A stretch of DNA of 43,731 nt from Mycobacterium sp. MYCO198283 (GTDB lineage Bacteria; Actinomycetota; Actinomycetes; Mycobacteriales; Mycobacteriaceae), in assembly GCF_021213805.1 (NCBI RefSeq), contig NZ_JAJQJI010000012.1:1-43731 (forward strand). Direction: 5' to 3'. The notes under the pieces were generated by a model, which was not told the DNA's origin, did no database searches, and was given only the letters and a program-made list of their open reading frames with translations. Within the stretch, counting starts at the first letter, position 1; the number at the start of each line of letters is the position of its first letter. Made by a program: the position numbers and the translations under genes. This document shows positions 8,854 to 16,672 of this stretch, in pieces.

Positions 8854-10100
8854 GTCACACCGCCGCGGTTGCCGACGCGCTCGATGGCCCGGCGGTACAC
8901 CTGCGCGGTCTGCGCGGCCACCGACTCCCAGCTGAACACCTCGACCGCGCGGCGCCGGCCGGCGGCCCCGAGGCTGCGCAGCCGGTCCGGCGATTCGAGC
9001 AGGCCGCCGATCACCCGGATCAGCCCTTCGACGTCGGCGGGTTCGACGAGCTCCGCGCACGTCCCGTCGTCGCCCAGCACCTCGGGCAACGCGCCGGCGC
9101 GGCTCGCGACGATCGGCGTACCGCTGGCCATCGCCTCGACGGCCGGCAGCGAGAAGCCCTCGTACAGCGACGGGATGCAGGCGAGCTCGGCCGACGCCAG
9201 CAAGTCGGCGAGCTCGGTGTCGGACAGCCCCGACGAGCTGTGCACGATGTCGGAGATCCCCAGCTCGGCGATCAGCTTCTCGGTCGGCCCGTTGGGCTCC
9301 AGCTTCGCGACCAGCTGCAGGTCGATGTCGTGCTCGATCCGCAGCTTGGCGACGGCCTGCAGCAGATGGCTGATGCCCTTCAACGGCCGGTCGGCGCTCG
9401 CGATCGCGATGATCCGCCCCGGCACGCGCGGCGCGGCGCGCGGCGCGAAGACGTCGGTGTCGACGCCGAGCGGCACCACGTGCAGCTGCTCGGGACGCAC
9501 GCCGAAGTCCTCGCGGATGTCGGCGGCCGAGGTCGACGAGACGGTGAGCAGTTCGGGGATGTCCTGGGCGACGTCGGCCTGCATGGTGGCGAAGCCGTAC
9601 CAGCGGTGCACCAGCGGCTTGCGCCACCACGGCGCGGCGGCCAGGTCGACGAGGCGGTCGCGGGTGATCGGGTGGTGCACGGTCGCCACCACCGGCAGGC
9701 CGCTCGCCGCGATCTTGCGCAGGCCGGTGCCGAGGCTCTGGTTGTCGTGCACGACGTCGAAGTCGTCGCGCCGCCGCGCCAGCATCCGCGCGACCCGCAG
9801 GGTGAAGGTGCGGGGCTCCGGGAAGCCGGCGGTCCAGGTGGTGCCGAGCTCGAGCAGGTCGATCCAGTCGCGGATCTCGCTCGGCCGCGGCACGCGGAAC
9901 GGATCGGGCTCGCGGTAGAGGTCCAGGCTGGGCACCTCCGTCAGCGTCACCCGCTCGTCGAGCACCTCCGGGTAGGGCTGGCCGGAGAACACCTCGACCT
10001 GGTGGCCGAGCTCGACCAGCCCCTGGCTGAGATAGCGGACGTACACCCCCTGCCCGCCGCAGTGGGTCTTGCTCCGGTAGGACAGCAGCGCGATCCGCAT
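8847..10100 (-). CDS. Glycosyltransferase family 4 (GT-B fold)
   Basis: GT4 enzyme of 417 residues. The N-terminal acceptor domain has the glycine-rich loop GGQGVYVRYLSQGL. The linker/donor domain contains VVPLGVDTDVF, and the family EX7E motif is E314-GFSLPAV-E322. There is no signal peptide or membrane helix, so it acts on the cytoplasmic side. It is the first gene of a leftward operon with a methyltransferase and an alpha/alpha-barrel protein. A clear promoter (TTGCGT-N17-TATAGT, minus strand) lies at 10179-10151, with the GGACA-N2-TGTCC operator directly downstream. Acceptor and sugar donor cannot be told from sequence. Confidence 0.9.
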   Translation of the reverse strand: MRIALLSYRSKTHCGGQGVYVRYLSQGLVELGHQVEVFSGQPYPEVLDERVTLTEVPSLDLYREPDPFRVPRPSEIRDWIDLLELGTTWTAGFPEPRTFTLRVARMLARRRDDFDVVHDNQSLGTGLRKIAASGLPVVATVHHPITRDRLVDLAAAPWWRKPLVHRWYGFATMQADVAQDIPELLTVSSTSAADIREDFGVRPEQLHVVPLGVDTDVFAPRAAPRVPGRIIAIASADRPLKGISHLLQAVAKLRIEHDIDLQLVAKLEPNGPTEKLIAELGISDIVHSSSGLSDTELADLLASAELACIPSLYEGFSLPAVEAMASGTPIVASRAGALPEVLGDDGTCAELVEPADVEGLIRVIGGLLESPDRLRSLGAAGRRRAVEVFSWESVAAQTAQVYRRAIERVGNRGGVTC

Positions 10101-10136
10101 GTCAGAAGGCGTTCATTCGCGGATCCGCCGCAGACT

Positions 10137-10179
10137 GGACATGTGTCCGGACTATAGTTCGCACGGTAGGGCGACGCAA
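10137..10179 (-). promoter_or_regulatory. GT4 operon promoter with TetR-type operator
   Basis: On the minus strand, -35 TTGCGT (10179-10174), a 17-base spacer and -10 TATAGT (10156-10151) form a near-consensus vegetative promoter. The -10 box is followed at once by CCGGACACATGTCC, ending at 10137. This is the same inverted repeat, in the same position relative to the -10, as at the tetR promoter near 6330. Repression by the TetR at 5757-6326 is inferred. Confidence 0.7.
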
Positions 10180-10284
10180 CGCGCCGACGGCCGCTGCGGC
10201 CAGCTATGGCGCCACGGCGCCGGTGTCCCGTCCACCGCCGATGCCCCGGTCCCCACTTTGTTGACGAGTTGTAAGGTCTGTGAC

Positions 10285-10908
10285 GTGACTCACCCGCTGG
10301 GCCGTCCCCGCGACCCGCAGCGCCACCGGGCGGTGCTCGAGGCGACCCGCGACCTGCTGGTTCTCGACGGGTACGAGCACCTGACCCTGGCGCACGTCGC
10401 CCGCCGCGCGCGGGTCTCCCGGCCCTACGTCTACCAGCGGTGGGGGTCGAAGTTCGCCCTGGTCGAGGAGGCCATCTTCGCGGTCTACGACCGGCATCCG
10501 CCGGTCGACCCGGGTCGCCCCTTCGCCCAGACCTTCGTCGAGCTCATCGCCACCATGGTCCGCATCCAGTCGGATCCCGCGTTTCTCGCCGGCCTGCCCG
10601 GGCTCGTCGCGGAGATGGTGCACCGGCCCGACCTGGTGCGCCGCGTCGAGGACCGCTACGTCGCCGACGTCCGGGCGCTCTACGTCGAGGCCGTGGCCGG
10701 CGGCGTCGCCCAGGGCGTTGTCCGGCCCGGCGTCGACGGCAGCGCGCTCGTGGACACCGTCCGCGGGGCGGTCATGATGCACACCCTCGCCAACCCGACG
10801 CTGACCGGCGACGCGCTCGTCGACCACCTGGCCGGCACCCTGCTGGGCGGCCTGCTGCTGCCGAGCCCCGATCACCAACCCGCCGCACACACGGAAGGCA
10901 GAACATGA
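10285..10908 (+). CDS. TetR-family regulator coupled to an alcohol dehydrogenase
   Basis: TetR repressor of 207 residues with its helix-turn-helix at about 33-52 (LTLAHVARRARVSRPYVYQRW). The GTG at 10285 is chosen because TAAGGT (10272-10277) lies seven bases before it, a leaderless promoter layout; the open frame extends to 10099 but has no homologous content there. Its TGA overlaps the ATG of the alcohol dehydrogenase (ATGA at 10905-10908), so both are cotranscribed and probably translationally coupled. It likely senses an alcohol, an aldehyde or a derived acyl-CoA; this is inferred from the neighbour only. Confidence 0.87.
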   Translation: MTHPLGRPRDPQRHRAVLEATRDLLVLDGYEHLTLAHVARRARVSRPYVYQRWGSKFALVEEAIFAVYDRHPPVDPGRPFAQTFVELIATMVRIQSDPAFLAGLPGLVAEMVHRPDLVRRVEDRYVADVRALYVEAVAGGVAQGVVRPGVDGSALVDTVRGAVMMHTLANPTLTGDALVDHLAGTLLGGLLLPSPDHQPAAHTEGRT

Positions 10909-12038
10909 AGACCAAAGGCGCCCTGCTCTGGGAGTTCAACCAGCCCTGGTCGATCGAGGAGATCGAGATCGGCGACCCCGTCAAGGACGAGGTCAAGATC
11001 CAGATGGAAGCGTCGGGCATGTGCCACTCGGATCATCACCTGGTGACCGGGGACATCCCGATGGCCGGCTTCCCGGTGCTCGGCGGCCACGAAGGCGCGG
11101 GCGTCGTCACCGAGGTGGGCCCCGGCGTCGAGCACATCGCCCCGGGCGACCACGTGGTGCTGTCGTTCATCCCGTCCTGCGGCGAATGTCCCGCCTGCCA
11201 GGAGGGGCTCCGCAACCTTTGCGACCTGGGCGCCGGGCTGCTCGCCGGCACCGCGGTCTCCGACGGCAGCTACCGCATCCACGCGGCCAAGAACGGCCAG
11301 CCCGTCATCCCGATGACGCTGCTCGGCACCTTCAGCCCGTACATGGTGGTGCACAAGAGCTCCGTGGTGAAGATCGACCCGACCATCCCCTTCGAGGTGG
11401 CGTGCCTGGTGGGCTGCGGCGTCACCACCGGCTACGGGTCCGCGGTCCGCAGCGGCGACGTCCGTCCCGGCCAGGACGTGGTGATCGTCGGCGTCGGCGG
11501 CGTCGGCACCGGCGCGCTGCAGGGCGCCCTCAACGCCGGGGCCCGCAACATCTTCGTGGTCGACCCGGTGGAGTTCAAGCGCGACACCGCGCTCAAGTTC
11601 GGCGCCACCCACGCCTACCCCGACATCTACAGCGCGATGGCCGGCGTCGCCGAGGTCACCCAGGGCCGCATGGCGCACAAGACCATCGTCACGGTCGGTG
11701 AACTCAAGGGCGAGGACATCGACGACTACATGAACATCACCGCCAAGGGCGGCACGGTGGTCGCGACCGCGGTGGCGAACATGGCCAGCAACGATGTGAA
11801 GCTCAACCTGTCGATGCTGACGCTGCTGCAGAAGCGCCTGCAGGGCACCATCTTCGGCGGCGGCAACCCGCACTACGACATCCCGCAGCTGCTGGCGATG
11901 TACCAGGCCGGCCGCCTGAACCTCGACGACATGGTGACGCGGCAGTACCAGCTCGAGCAGATCAACGAGGGCTACCGCGACATGCTCGAGGGCCGCAACA
12001 TCCGCGGCGTCATCCGGTACACCGACGCCGACCGCTAG
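10905..12038 (+). CDS. NDMA-dependent (mycofactocin-associated) alcohol dehydrogenase
   Basis: Zinc medium-chain dehydrogenase of 377 residues. Catalytic zinc ligands are C40, H62 and E63, the structural zinc cysteines are C92, C95, C98 and C106, and the nucleotide loop is VGVGGVGTGALQG. The opening MKTKGALLWEFNQPW and the overall pattern match the Rxyl_3153/TIGR03989 group. Its members hold NAD(H) tightly and pass electrons to mycofactocin (NDMA in vitro) instead of exchanging NADH. The ATG overlaps the tetR stop, with GGAAGG upstream. No mycofactocin maturation gene is present in this window, so the cofactor must be made elsewhere. It is followed seven bases later by an enoyl-CoA hydratase gene. 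Confidence 0.9.
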   Translation: MKTKGALLWEFNQPWSIEEIEIGDPVKDEVKIQMEASGMCHSDHHLVTGDIPMAGFPVLGGHEGAGVVTEVGPGVEHIAPGDHVVLSFIPSCGECPACQEGLRNLCDLGAGLLAGTAVSDGSYRIHAAKNGQPVIPMTLLGTFSPYMVVHKSSVVKIDPTIPFEVACLVGCGVTTGYGSAVRSGDVRPGQDVVIVGVGGVGTGALQGALNAGARNIFVVDPVEFKRDTALKFGATHAYPDIYSAMAGVAEVTQGRMAHKTIVTVGELKGEDIDDYMNITAKGGTVVATAVANMASNDVKLNLSMLTLLQKRLQGTIFGGGNPHYDIPQLLAMYQAGRLNLDDMVTRQYQLEQINEGYRDMLEGRNIRGVIRYTDADR

Positions 12039-12045
12039 CTGCCCG

Positions 12046-12858
12046 GTGCTCCTCCGGATCTCCGACGCGGGCAAGGTCCGCACGCTCACGTTGAACCGCC
12101 CCGAGGCGCTCAACGCGTTCAACGAGGCGCTCTACGACGCCACCGCCGACGCGCTGCTGGCGGCCGCCGCCGACGACGAGGTGGCGGTCGTCGTGCTGAC
12201 CGGTGCCGGCCGGGCCTTCTCGGCCGGCACCGATCTCGCCGAGATGCAGGCCCGCATCACCGACCCCGGCTTCACGCCCGGCCGGCACGGCTTCCTCGGG
12301 CTGATCGACGCGCTCACCGCCTTTCCCAAGCCGCTCCTGTGCGCGGTCAACGGGCTGGGGCTGGGCATCGGGACGACGATCCTCGGCTACGCCGATTTGG
12401 TCTTCATCGCCCGCACCGCCCGGCTGAAATGCCCGTTCACCAGCCTGGGCGTGGCGCCGGAGGCGGCGTCGTCGTACCTGCTCCCCCAACTGGTGGGCCG
12501 GCAGAACGCGGCCTGGCTGCTGCTGAGCTCGGAGTGGATCGAGGCCGACGAGGCGCAGCGCATGGGGCTGGCGTGGAAGGTCTGTGAGCCCGACGACCTG
12601 CTGGCCGAGACGCGCCGGCACGCCGACGTGCTGGCGTCGCGGCCCATCGCAAGCCTGCAGGCCGTCAAGCGCACGATCGTCGCGCCGACATTGCCCGCCG
12701 TCGCCGAGGCGCGCGAACGGGAGAACGCCTACTTCGCCGAGCTGATGGGATCGGCCGCCAACGCCGCGGCGCTCGCGGAGTTCACCGGCAAGGGCGCAGG
12801 CATCACTGAGGTGGCGGGAACCCGCCCGTCGCGACCGGCCCCCACCGCCTCGGCGTGA
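12046..12858 (+). CDS. Enoyl-CoA hydratase/isomerase family protein
   Basis: Crotonase-fold protein of 270 residues starting at a GTG seven bases after the dehydrogenase stop, so it is probably in the same operon. It has the first oxyanion-hole segment GRAFSAGTDLAEM, the second segment NGLGLGIGTTILGYADLVF, and a Glu in the active-site loop LGVAPEAASSYLLPQLVG, as in single-glutamate hydratases and isomerases. It may continue breakdown of acyl-CoAs derived from the alcohol oxidised by its neighbour. The 3' end overlaps the convergent PPOX gene by 56 bases, with a disordered Pro/Arg-rich tail produced in the overlap. Confidence 0.88.
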   Translation: MLLRISDAGKVRTLTLNRPEALNAFNEALYDATADALLAAAADDEVAVVVLTGAGRAFSAGTDLAEMQARITDPGFTPGRHGFLGLIDALTAFPKPLLCAVNGLGLGIGTTILGYADLVFIARTARLKCPFTSLGVAPEAASSYLLPQLVGRQNAAWLLLSSEWIEADEAQRMGLAWKVCEPDDLLAETRRHADVLASRPIASLQAVKRTIVAPTLPAVAEARERENAYFAELMGSAANAAALAEFTGKGAGITEVAGTRPSRPAPTASA

Positions 12859-13261
12859 CCCGGATCAGGCACTTCCCCTGCGACACCATCGCCCGGCGAT
12901 AGTCGTCCCAGTCCGGGTGTTCGCCGGCGATCGCGCGGTAGTAGTCGACCAGCGGCTCGACGGCGTCCGGCGGGTCGATCACCTCGGCGTCGCCGTCGAC
13001 CTGCACGTAGGGCCCGTTGAAGTCGTCGGAGAGCACCAGCACGGTGGCCTCCGGCCGGCGGCGGATGTTGCGGCTCTTCGCCCGCTGCGGATAGCTGGCG
13101 ATCACGATGCGGCCCTGGTCGTCGACGCCGCCGGTCACCGGCGAGGAGTTCGGCGAGCCGTCCGCTCGCCACGTGGTGAGCACCAGGTGGTGACGGGGCC
13201 GCACGAAGTCGAGCAGCCCCGAAAGGTCGACGCGGTCAGCCGTCGCGAATCGGGGAGACAT
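12803..13261 (-). CDS. PPOX-class F420-type split-barrel protein
   Basis: Protein of 152 residues in the pyridoxamine-phosphate-oxidase-like split-barrel superfamily (LVLTTWRADGSPNSSPVTGGVDDQGRI, then RAKSRNIRRRPEATVLVL). The pattern fits the TIGR03618-type F420-dependent enzymes common in mycobacteria. The ATG at 13261 is chosen because it begins just before the conserved core; the longer frame to 13396 would run across the divergent promoter of the acyl-CoA dehydrogenase. The substrate is unknown. The gene converges on the enoyl-CoA hydratase gene with a 56-base tail overlap. Confidence 0.8.
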   Translation of the reverse strand: MSPRFATADRVDLSGLLDFVRPRHHLVLTTWRADGSPNSSPVTGGVDDQGRIVIASYPQRAKSRNIRRRPEATVLVLSDDFNGPYVQVDGDAEVIDPPDAVEPLVDYYRAIAGEHPDWDDYRRAMVSQGKCLIRVTPRRWGPVATGGFPPPQ

Positions 13262-13373
13262 GGCGTCAACCCTAGCTTTCGGACGCGACCCCACGATTAT
13301 CCATGCGCGACCGCGGGTACCGGGTAATTTGAGTGAACACCTGTACGCTGCAACGTCTCGCCGAGGAGCCTGC

Positions 13374-14756
13374 ATGCCGTTCGATCTGACGCCCACGCCC
13401 GCGCAGCACGACCTCGCCCAGCGGGCGCACGACTTCGCCGAGAACGTGATCCGGCCGGTCGCCGCCGACTATGACAAGCGGCAGGAATTCCCGTGGCCGG
13501 TGCTCCAGGAAGCGGCGCAGCGGGGGTTCTACAGCCCGCTGTTCTACCGCGACCTCATCGGCGATCCGACGGGCCTGAGCCTGCCGATGTTCATGGAGGA
13601 GCTGTTCTGGGGCTGCGCCGGCATCGGGCTCGCGATCGTCATGCCCGCCCTCGCGCTGTCGGCCATCGGCCAGGCCGCCTCGCCCGAGCAGATGCTGCAG
13701 TGGGCTCCCGAATGCTTCGGCACGCCGGGCGACCTCAAGCTGGCCGCGCTGGCGATCTCCGAACCCGAGGGCGGCAGCGACGTCCGCAACCTGCGGACCA
13801 CCGCCCGCCGCGACGGGAGCGACTGGGTCATCGACGGCCACAAGATGTGGATCGGCAACGGCGGCATCGCCGACGTGCACGTCGTCAACGCCGTCGTGGA
13901 CCCCGAGCTCGGGCACAAGGGCCAGGCCATGTTCATCGTGCCCGGCGGCACGCCGGGCCTGGAGCTGGTGCGCAAGCTCGACAAGCTGGGCTGCCGGGCG
14001 TCGCACACCGCGGAGCTGAAGTTCGACGGCGTGCGGGTGCCCGGCGACCACCTGCTGGGCGGTGAGGAGAAGCTGGAGCACAAGCTCGCCAAGGCCCGCG
14101 AGGCGGTCGAGGGCGCCAAGCACTCCGGCTCCACCGCGCTCGGCACCTTCGAGCAGACCCGGCCGATGGTCGCCGCGCAGGCCCTCGGGATCGCCCGCGC
14201 CGCACTGGAATACGTCACCGCCTACGCCAACCGGCGCGAGGCGTTCGGCGGCCCGATCATCGACAACCAGGGCATCTCGTTCCCGCTGGCCGACCTCGCG
14301 ACGCAGATCGACGCGGCGCGGCTGCTCACCTGGCGGGCGTCGTGGATGGCGGCGTCGGGCGTGCCGTTCGAGCGCGGCGAGGGGTCGATGTCCAAGCTGG
14401 CGGCCAGCGAGGTGGCGGTCAAGACCACCGAGCGGGCCATCCAGACCATGGGCGGCTGGGGCTACATCAGCGATCACCCGGTCGAGAAGTGGTATCGAGA
14501 CGCCAAGCTGTACACCATCTTCGAGGGCACCAGCGAGATCCAGCGGGTCGTCATCTCCCGCGCGCTCGGCGCCGGCGACGGTGCGCCGCCGTTGCACATC
14601 GAACTCGAACCGTCCGGCGGCCCCTTCAACCGGATGTTCGGCCGCGGTACGCCGGCGCGCGGCCGGCTCGCCGACGCCGCGCTGTCGTGGAAGGACCGGG
14701 TGCCCGCACCGGTGATGCGCGGCGCGATGAAGGTGCTGCAGCCGCCGCGCAAATAG
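13374..14756 (+). CDS. Acyl-CoA dehydrogenase (FadE type)
   Basis: FAD-dependent acyl-CoA dehydrogenase of 460 residues. It shows the flavin-contact segment AISEPEGGSDVRNL, then WVIDGHKMWIGNG, the C-terminal helical domain, and the FEGTSEIQ motif, whose Glu is in the position of the catalytic base. The ATG at 13374 has GAGGAG about six bases before it. A TACGCT box at about 13344 could be the promoter -10. It catalyses the first step of acyl-CoA beta-oxidation; chain length cannot be judged. It could correspond to fadE1 (Rv0131c) given the Rv0130/Rv0135-Rv0136-like genes in this window, but this is not certain. A 14-bp hairpin follows. Confidence 0.9.
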   Translation: MPFDLTPTPAQHDLAQRAHDFAENVIRPVAADYDKRQEFPWPVLQEAAQRGFYSPLFYRDLIGDPTGLSLPMFMEELFWGCAGIGLAIVMPALALSAIGQAASPEQMLQWAPECFGTPGDLKLAALAISEPEGGSDVRNLRTTARRDGSDWVIDGHKMWIGNGGIADVHVVNAVVDPELGHKGQAMFIVPGGTPGLELVRKLDKLGCRASHTAELKFDGVRVPGDHLLGGEEKLEHKLAKAREAVEGAKHSGSTALGTFEQTRPMVAAQALGIARAALEYVTAYANRREAFGGPIIDNQGISFPLADLATQIDAARLLTWRASWMAASGVPFERGEGSMSKLAASEVAVKTTERAIQTMGGWGYISDHPVEKWYRDAKLYTIFEGTSEIQRVVISRALGAGDGAPPLHIELEPSGGPFNRMFGRGTPARGRLADAALSWKDRVPAPVMRGAMKVLQPPRK

Positions 14757-14775
14757 CCCTTCCCCTCCGCGAAAC

Positions 14776-14820
14776 CGCATTCCCGGTCGTAATTCGGCGT
14801 CGAGAGCGACCGGGAATGCG
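14776..14820. terminator. Perfect 14-bp stem-loop after the acyl-CoA dehydrogenase gene
   Basis: CGCATTCCCGGTCG (14776-14789) and its exact reverse complement (14807-14820) enclose a 17-base loop. It begins 19 bases after the stop codon at 14756 and ends 30 bases before the HAD gene. There is no U-tract, as is usual for mycobacterial intrinsic-type hairpins. It could also be a dispersed repeat. Confidence 0.55.
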
Positions 14821-14850
14821 AGTTCGGCGCAGCGGGTATGGAAGAGAGCC

Positions 14851-15522
14851 ATGAGCGACAACCGCCCCGCTGTGCTGTTCGACATCGACGGCACGCTCGT
14901 CGATTCCAACTACCTCCACGTCCACGCCTGGATACGGGCGTTCCGCGAGGTCGACGTGCCGATCGAGGCGTGGCGCATCCACCGCGCGATCGGCGTCGAC
15001 GGGGGGACGCTCTTGGAGAACCTGGCGCCCGACGCCGACGACGACACCCGCTCGCAGCTCAAGGATCGGCACTCGACCTACTACCAGGAGACGACGGGCC
15101 TGCTGCGGGTGCTGCCGGGCGGCCGCGACGTCTTGCAGCGCGTCGCCGACCTCGGCCTGCAGGTGGTGCTCGCGACGTCGGCGCCGGAGGACGAGCTGGC
15201 GATCCTGCGCGACCTGCTCGACCGCGAGGACGTCTACTCGACGCTGACGTCTTCCGGGGACGTCGAGACCGCCAAACCCGAACCGGCCATCGTGGAGATC
15301 GCGCTGGAACGCGCGGGCGTGCCCGCCGATCGCGCGGTGTTCGTCGGTGACAGCGTGTGGGACGTCGAGGCCGCCAACCGCGCGGGCGTCGCCACCATCG
15401 GCCTGCAGAGCGGCGGCGTCTCCCGCGAGGAGCTGGAGACGGCCGGCGCCGTCGCGGTGTACGAAAACGCCGCCGAGCTCGCCGAGCGGCTCGCCGATTC
15501 ACCCATCGGCGAGCTGACCTGA
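14851..15522 (+). CDS. HAD-family phosphatase (phosphoglycolate phosphatase-like)
   Basis: Haloacid dehalogenase-superfamily hydrolase of 223 residues. Motif I is FDIDGTLVDSN (nucleophile D11, acid D13), motif II LATSAPEDEL, motif III the Lys of TAKPEP, and motif IV VGDSVWDVEAA. A helical cap lies between motifs I and II, as in the beta-phosphoglucomutase/phosphoglycolate phosphatase group. GAAGAGAGCC precedes the ATG. The substrate is probably a small phosphorylated metabolite or sugar phosphate. The next gene starts 30 bases downstream but has its own leaderless-type promoter. Confidence 0.88.
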   Translation: MSDNRPAVLFDIDGTLVDSNYLHVHAWIRAFREVDVPIEAWRIHRAIGVDGGTLLENLAPDADDDTRSQLKDRHSTYYQETTGLLRVLPGGRDVLQRVADLGLQVVLATSAPEDELAILRDLLDREDVYSTLTSSGDVETAKPEPAIVEIALERAGVPADRAVFVGDSVWDVEAANRAGVATIGLQSGGVSREELETAGAVAVYENAAELAERLADSPIGELT

Positions 15523-15552
15523 CCGCTGGTCGGGGGTGGGTACGCTCGGCGG

Positions 15553-16236
15553 ATGAGCACTCCGGGCACCTCGTCGCGTCCTGCGCGGCGGCGTGGCCGG
15601 GGCAAGCCCACCCGCATCGAGCGCAAGGAGGGCACCCGGCGGGCCATCATCGCCGCGGCCCTGAAGCTGCTCGCCACCGACAGCTTCGCGGCGCTGAGCC
15701 TGCGCGAGGTCACCCGCGAGGTCGGCATCGTGCCCACCGCCTTCTACCGCCACTTCGAGTCGATGGAGGCGCTGGGCCTCGTCCTGATCGACGAGTCCTT
15801 CTCGTCGCTGCGTGAGATGCTGCGCCAGGCGCGCGCGGGAAAGCTCGACCCGAACCGGGTCATCGAGTCGTCGGTCGAGATCCTCGTCGACAGCGTGGCG
15901 CAGCAACGGGAACACTGGCGGTTCATCAGCCGCGAGCGGTCCAGCGGCGTGCCGGTGCTGCGCCACGCCATCCGCGACGAGATCGCCCGCATCACCTCCG
16001 AACTCGCCGAGGACCTCGCCCGCTTCCCCCGGCTGAGCCGGTGGAGCGTCGAGGACCGCAACATCCTCGCCGGGCTGTTCGTCAACGCGATGATCGTGAC
16101 CGCCGAGGCCATCGAGGACGCCGAGGACGACGACGCGCTGGCCGCCATCGAGCGGGCCGCCGTGACGCAGATGCGGATGGTGCTGGTCGGGCTCGCGGGC
16201 TGGCGCAGTGACGCCGGCGACGCCGGCGACGCTTGA
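15553..16236 (+). CDS. TetR-family regulator resembling DesT/FabR/MadR acyl-CoA sensors
   Basis: TetR repressor of 227 residues. The helix-turn-helix (LSLREVTREVGIVPTAFYRHF, about 48-69) has the VGIVPTAFYRHF signature of the DesT/FabR group, whose members sense fatty acyl-CoA saturation; mycobacterial MadR belongs to that type. The basic N-terminus (RRRGRGKPTR) may add DNA contacts. TACGCT (15541-15546) lies six bases before the ATG, suggesting a leaderless transcript. A short inverted repeat GACC-GCT-GGTC (15521-15531) just upstream could be an operator. No desaturase gene is next to it, so its targets are probably elsewhere. Confidence 0.85.
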   Translation: MSTPGTSSRPARRRGRGKPTRIERKEGTRRAIIAAALKLLATDSFAALSLREVTREVGIVPTAFYRHFESMEALGLVLIDESFSSLREMLRQARAGKLDPNRVIESSVEILVDSVAQQREHWRFISRERSSGVPVLRHAIRDEIARITSELAEDLARFPRLSRWSVEDRNILAGLFVNAMIVTAEAIEDAEDDDALAAIERAAVTQMRMVLVGLAGWRSDAGDAGDA

Positions 16237-16347
16237 CGATCTCGACGAGCGGCTAAGCGGATCGCATGAGTCGCGACATCGCCGGGGCGGTCGACCGTTC
16301 GGCCTCGCCGCGTACGCTGCACACCACCGCACGAAAGGAGTAGATCG

Positions 16348-16620
16348 ATGAGTGCTGTCACGAGAAACCTCTACAAGCCGATCTCGGTCGGCATCAGCGT
16401 TCTGGGTGGCGTCGTCGCGGGCAAGATCTTCACCGAGATCTGGCAGCGGATCAGCCCCACCGACGAGGAACCGCCCAACCCGAAGGATCTCGATCGCTCC
16501 GGCAAGGAAGCCATCCTCAGCGCCGCGGTGCACGGGCTGGTGTTCGGCGTGGTCAAGGCCGCCATCGACCGCACCGCCGCGAAGGGCTATCGGGCGGTCG
16601 CGAACGAGAACCCGGTGTGA
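16348..16620 (+). CDS. DUF4235 small membrane protein
   Basis: Protein of 90 residues with one predicted membrane helix near the start (SVGISVLGGVVAGKIFTEIW) and a second hydrophobic helix (AILSAAVHGLVFGVVKAAI). The pattern fits DUF4235, a small actinobacterial membrane family of unknown function, often found beside DUF3618 and holin-like stress genes. AAAGGAG precedes the ATG at good spacing. The long frame in another phase at this site is the upstream extension of glgX and is not coding here. Confidence 0.85.
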   Translation: MSAVTRNLYKPISVGISVLGGVVAGKIFTEIWQRISPTDEEPPNPKDLDRSGKEAILSAAVHGLVFGVVKAAIDRTAAKGYRAVANENPV

Positions 16621-16635
16621 GGCGACCGACGGCAC

Positions 16636-16661
16636 GGTTGCGGCTGCCCGCTTCGCGGGTA
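16636..16661 (+). promoter_or_regulatory. SigF-type promoter for glgX
   Basis: GGTTG (16636-16640), a spacer of 16 bases and GGGTA (16657-16661) match the mycobacterial SigF pattern GGTTT-N15-17-GGGTA with one mismatch. The ATG of glgX is 11 bases downstream. A small hairpin CCCGC-TTC-GCGGG (16647-16659) overlaps the -10. Confidence 0.55.
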
Positions 16662-16672
16662 ACGGTAAGGCC

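Noticed and set aside
10099..10284. Upstream extension of the tetR frame to 10099
   Set aside because: It would cover the GT4 promoter and operator and has no TetR-like sequence. The GTG at 10285 with its -10 box fits better.
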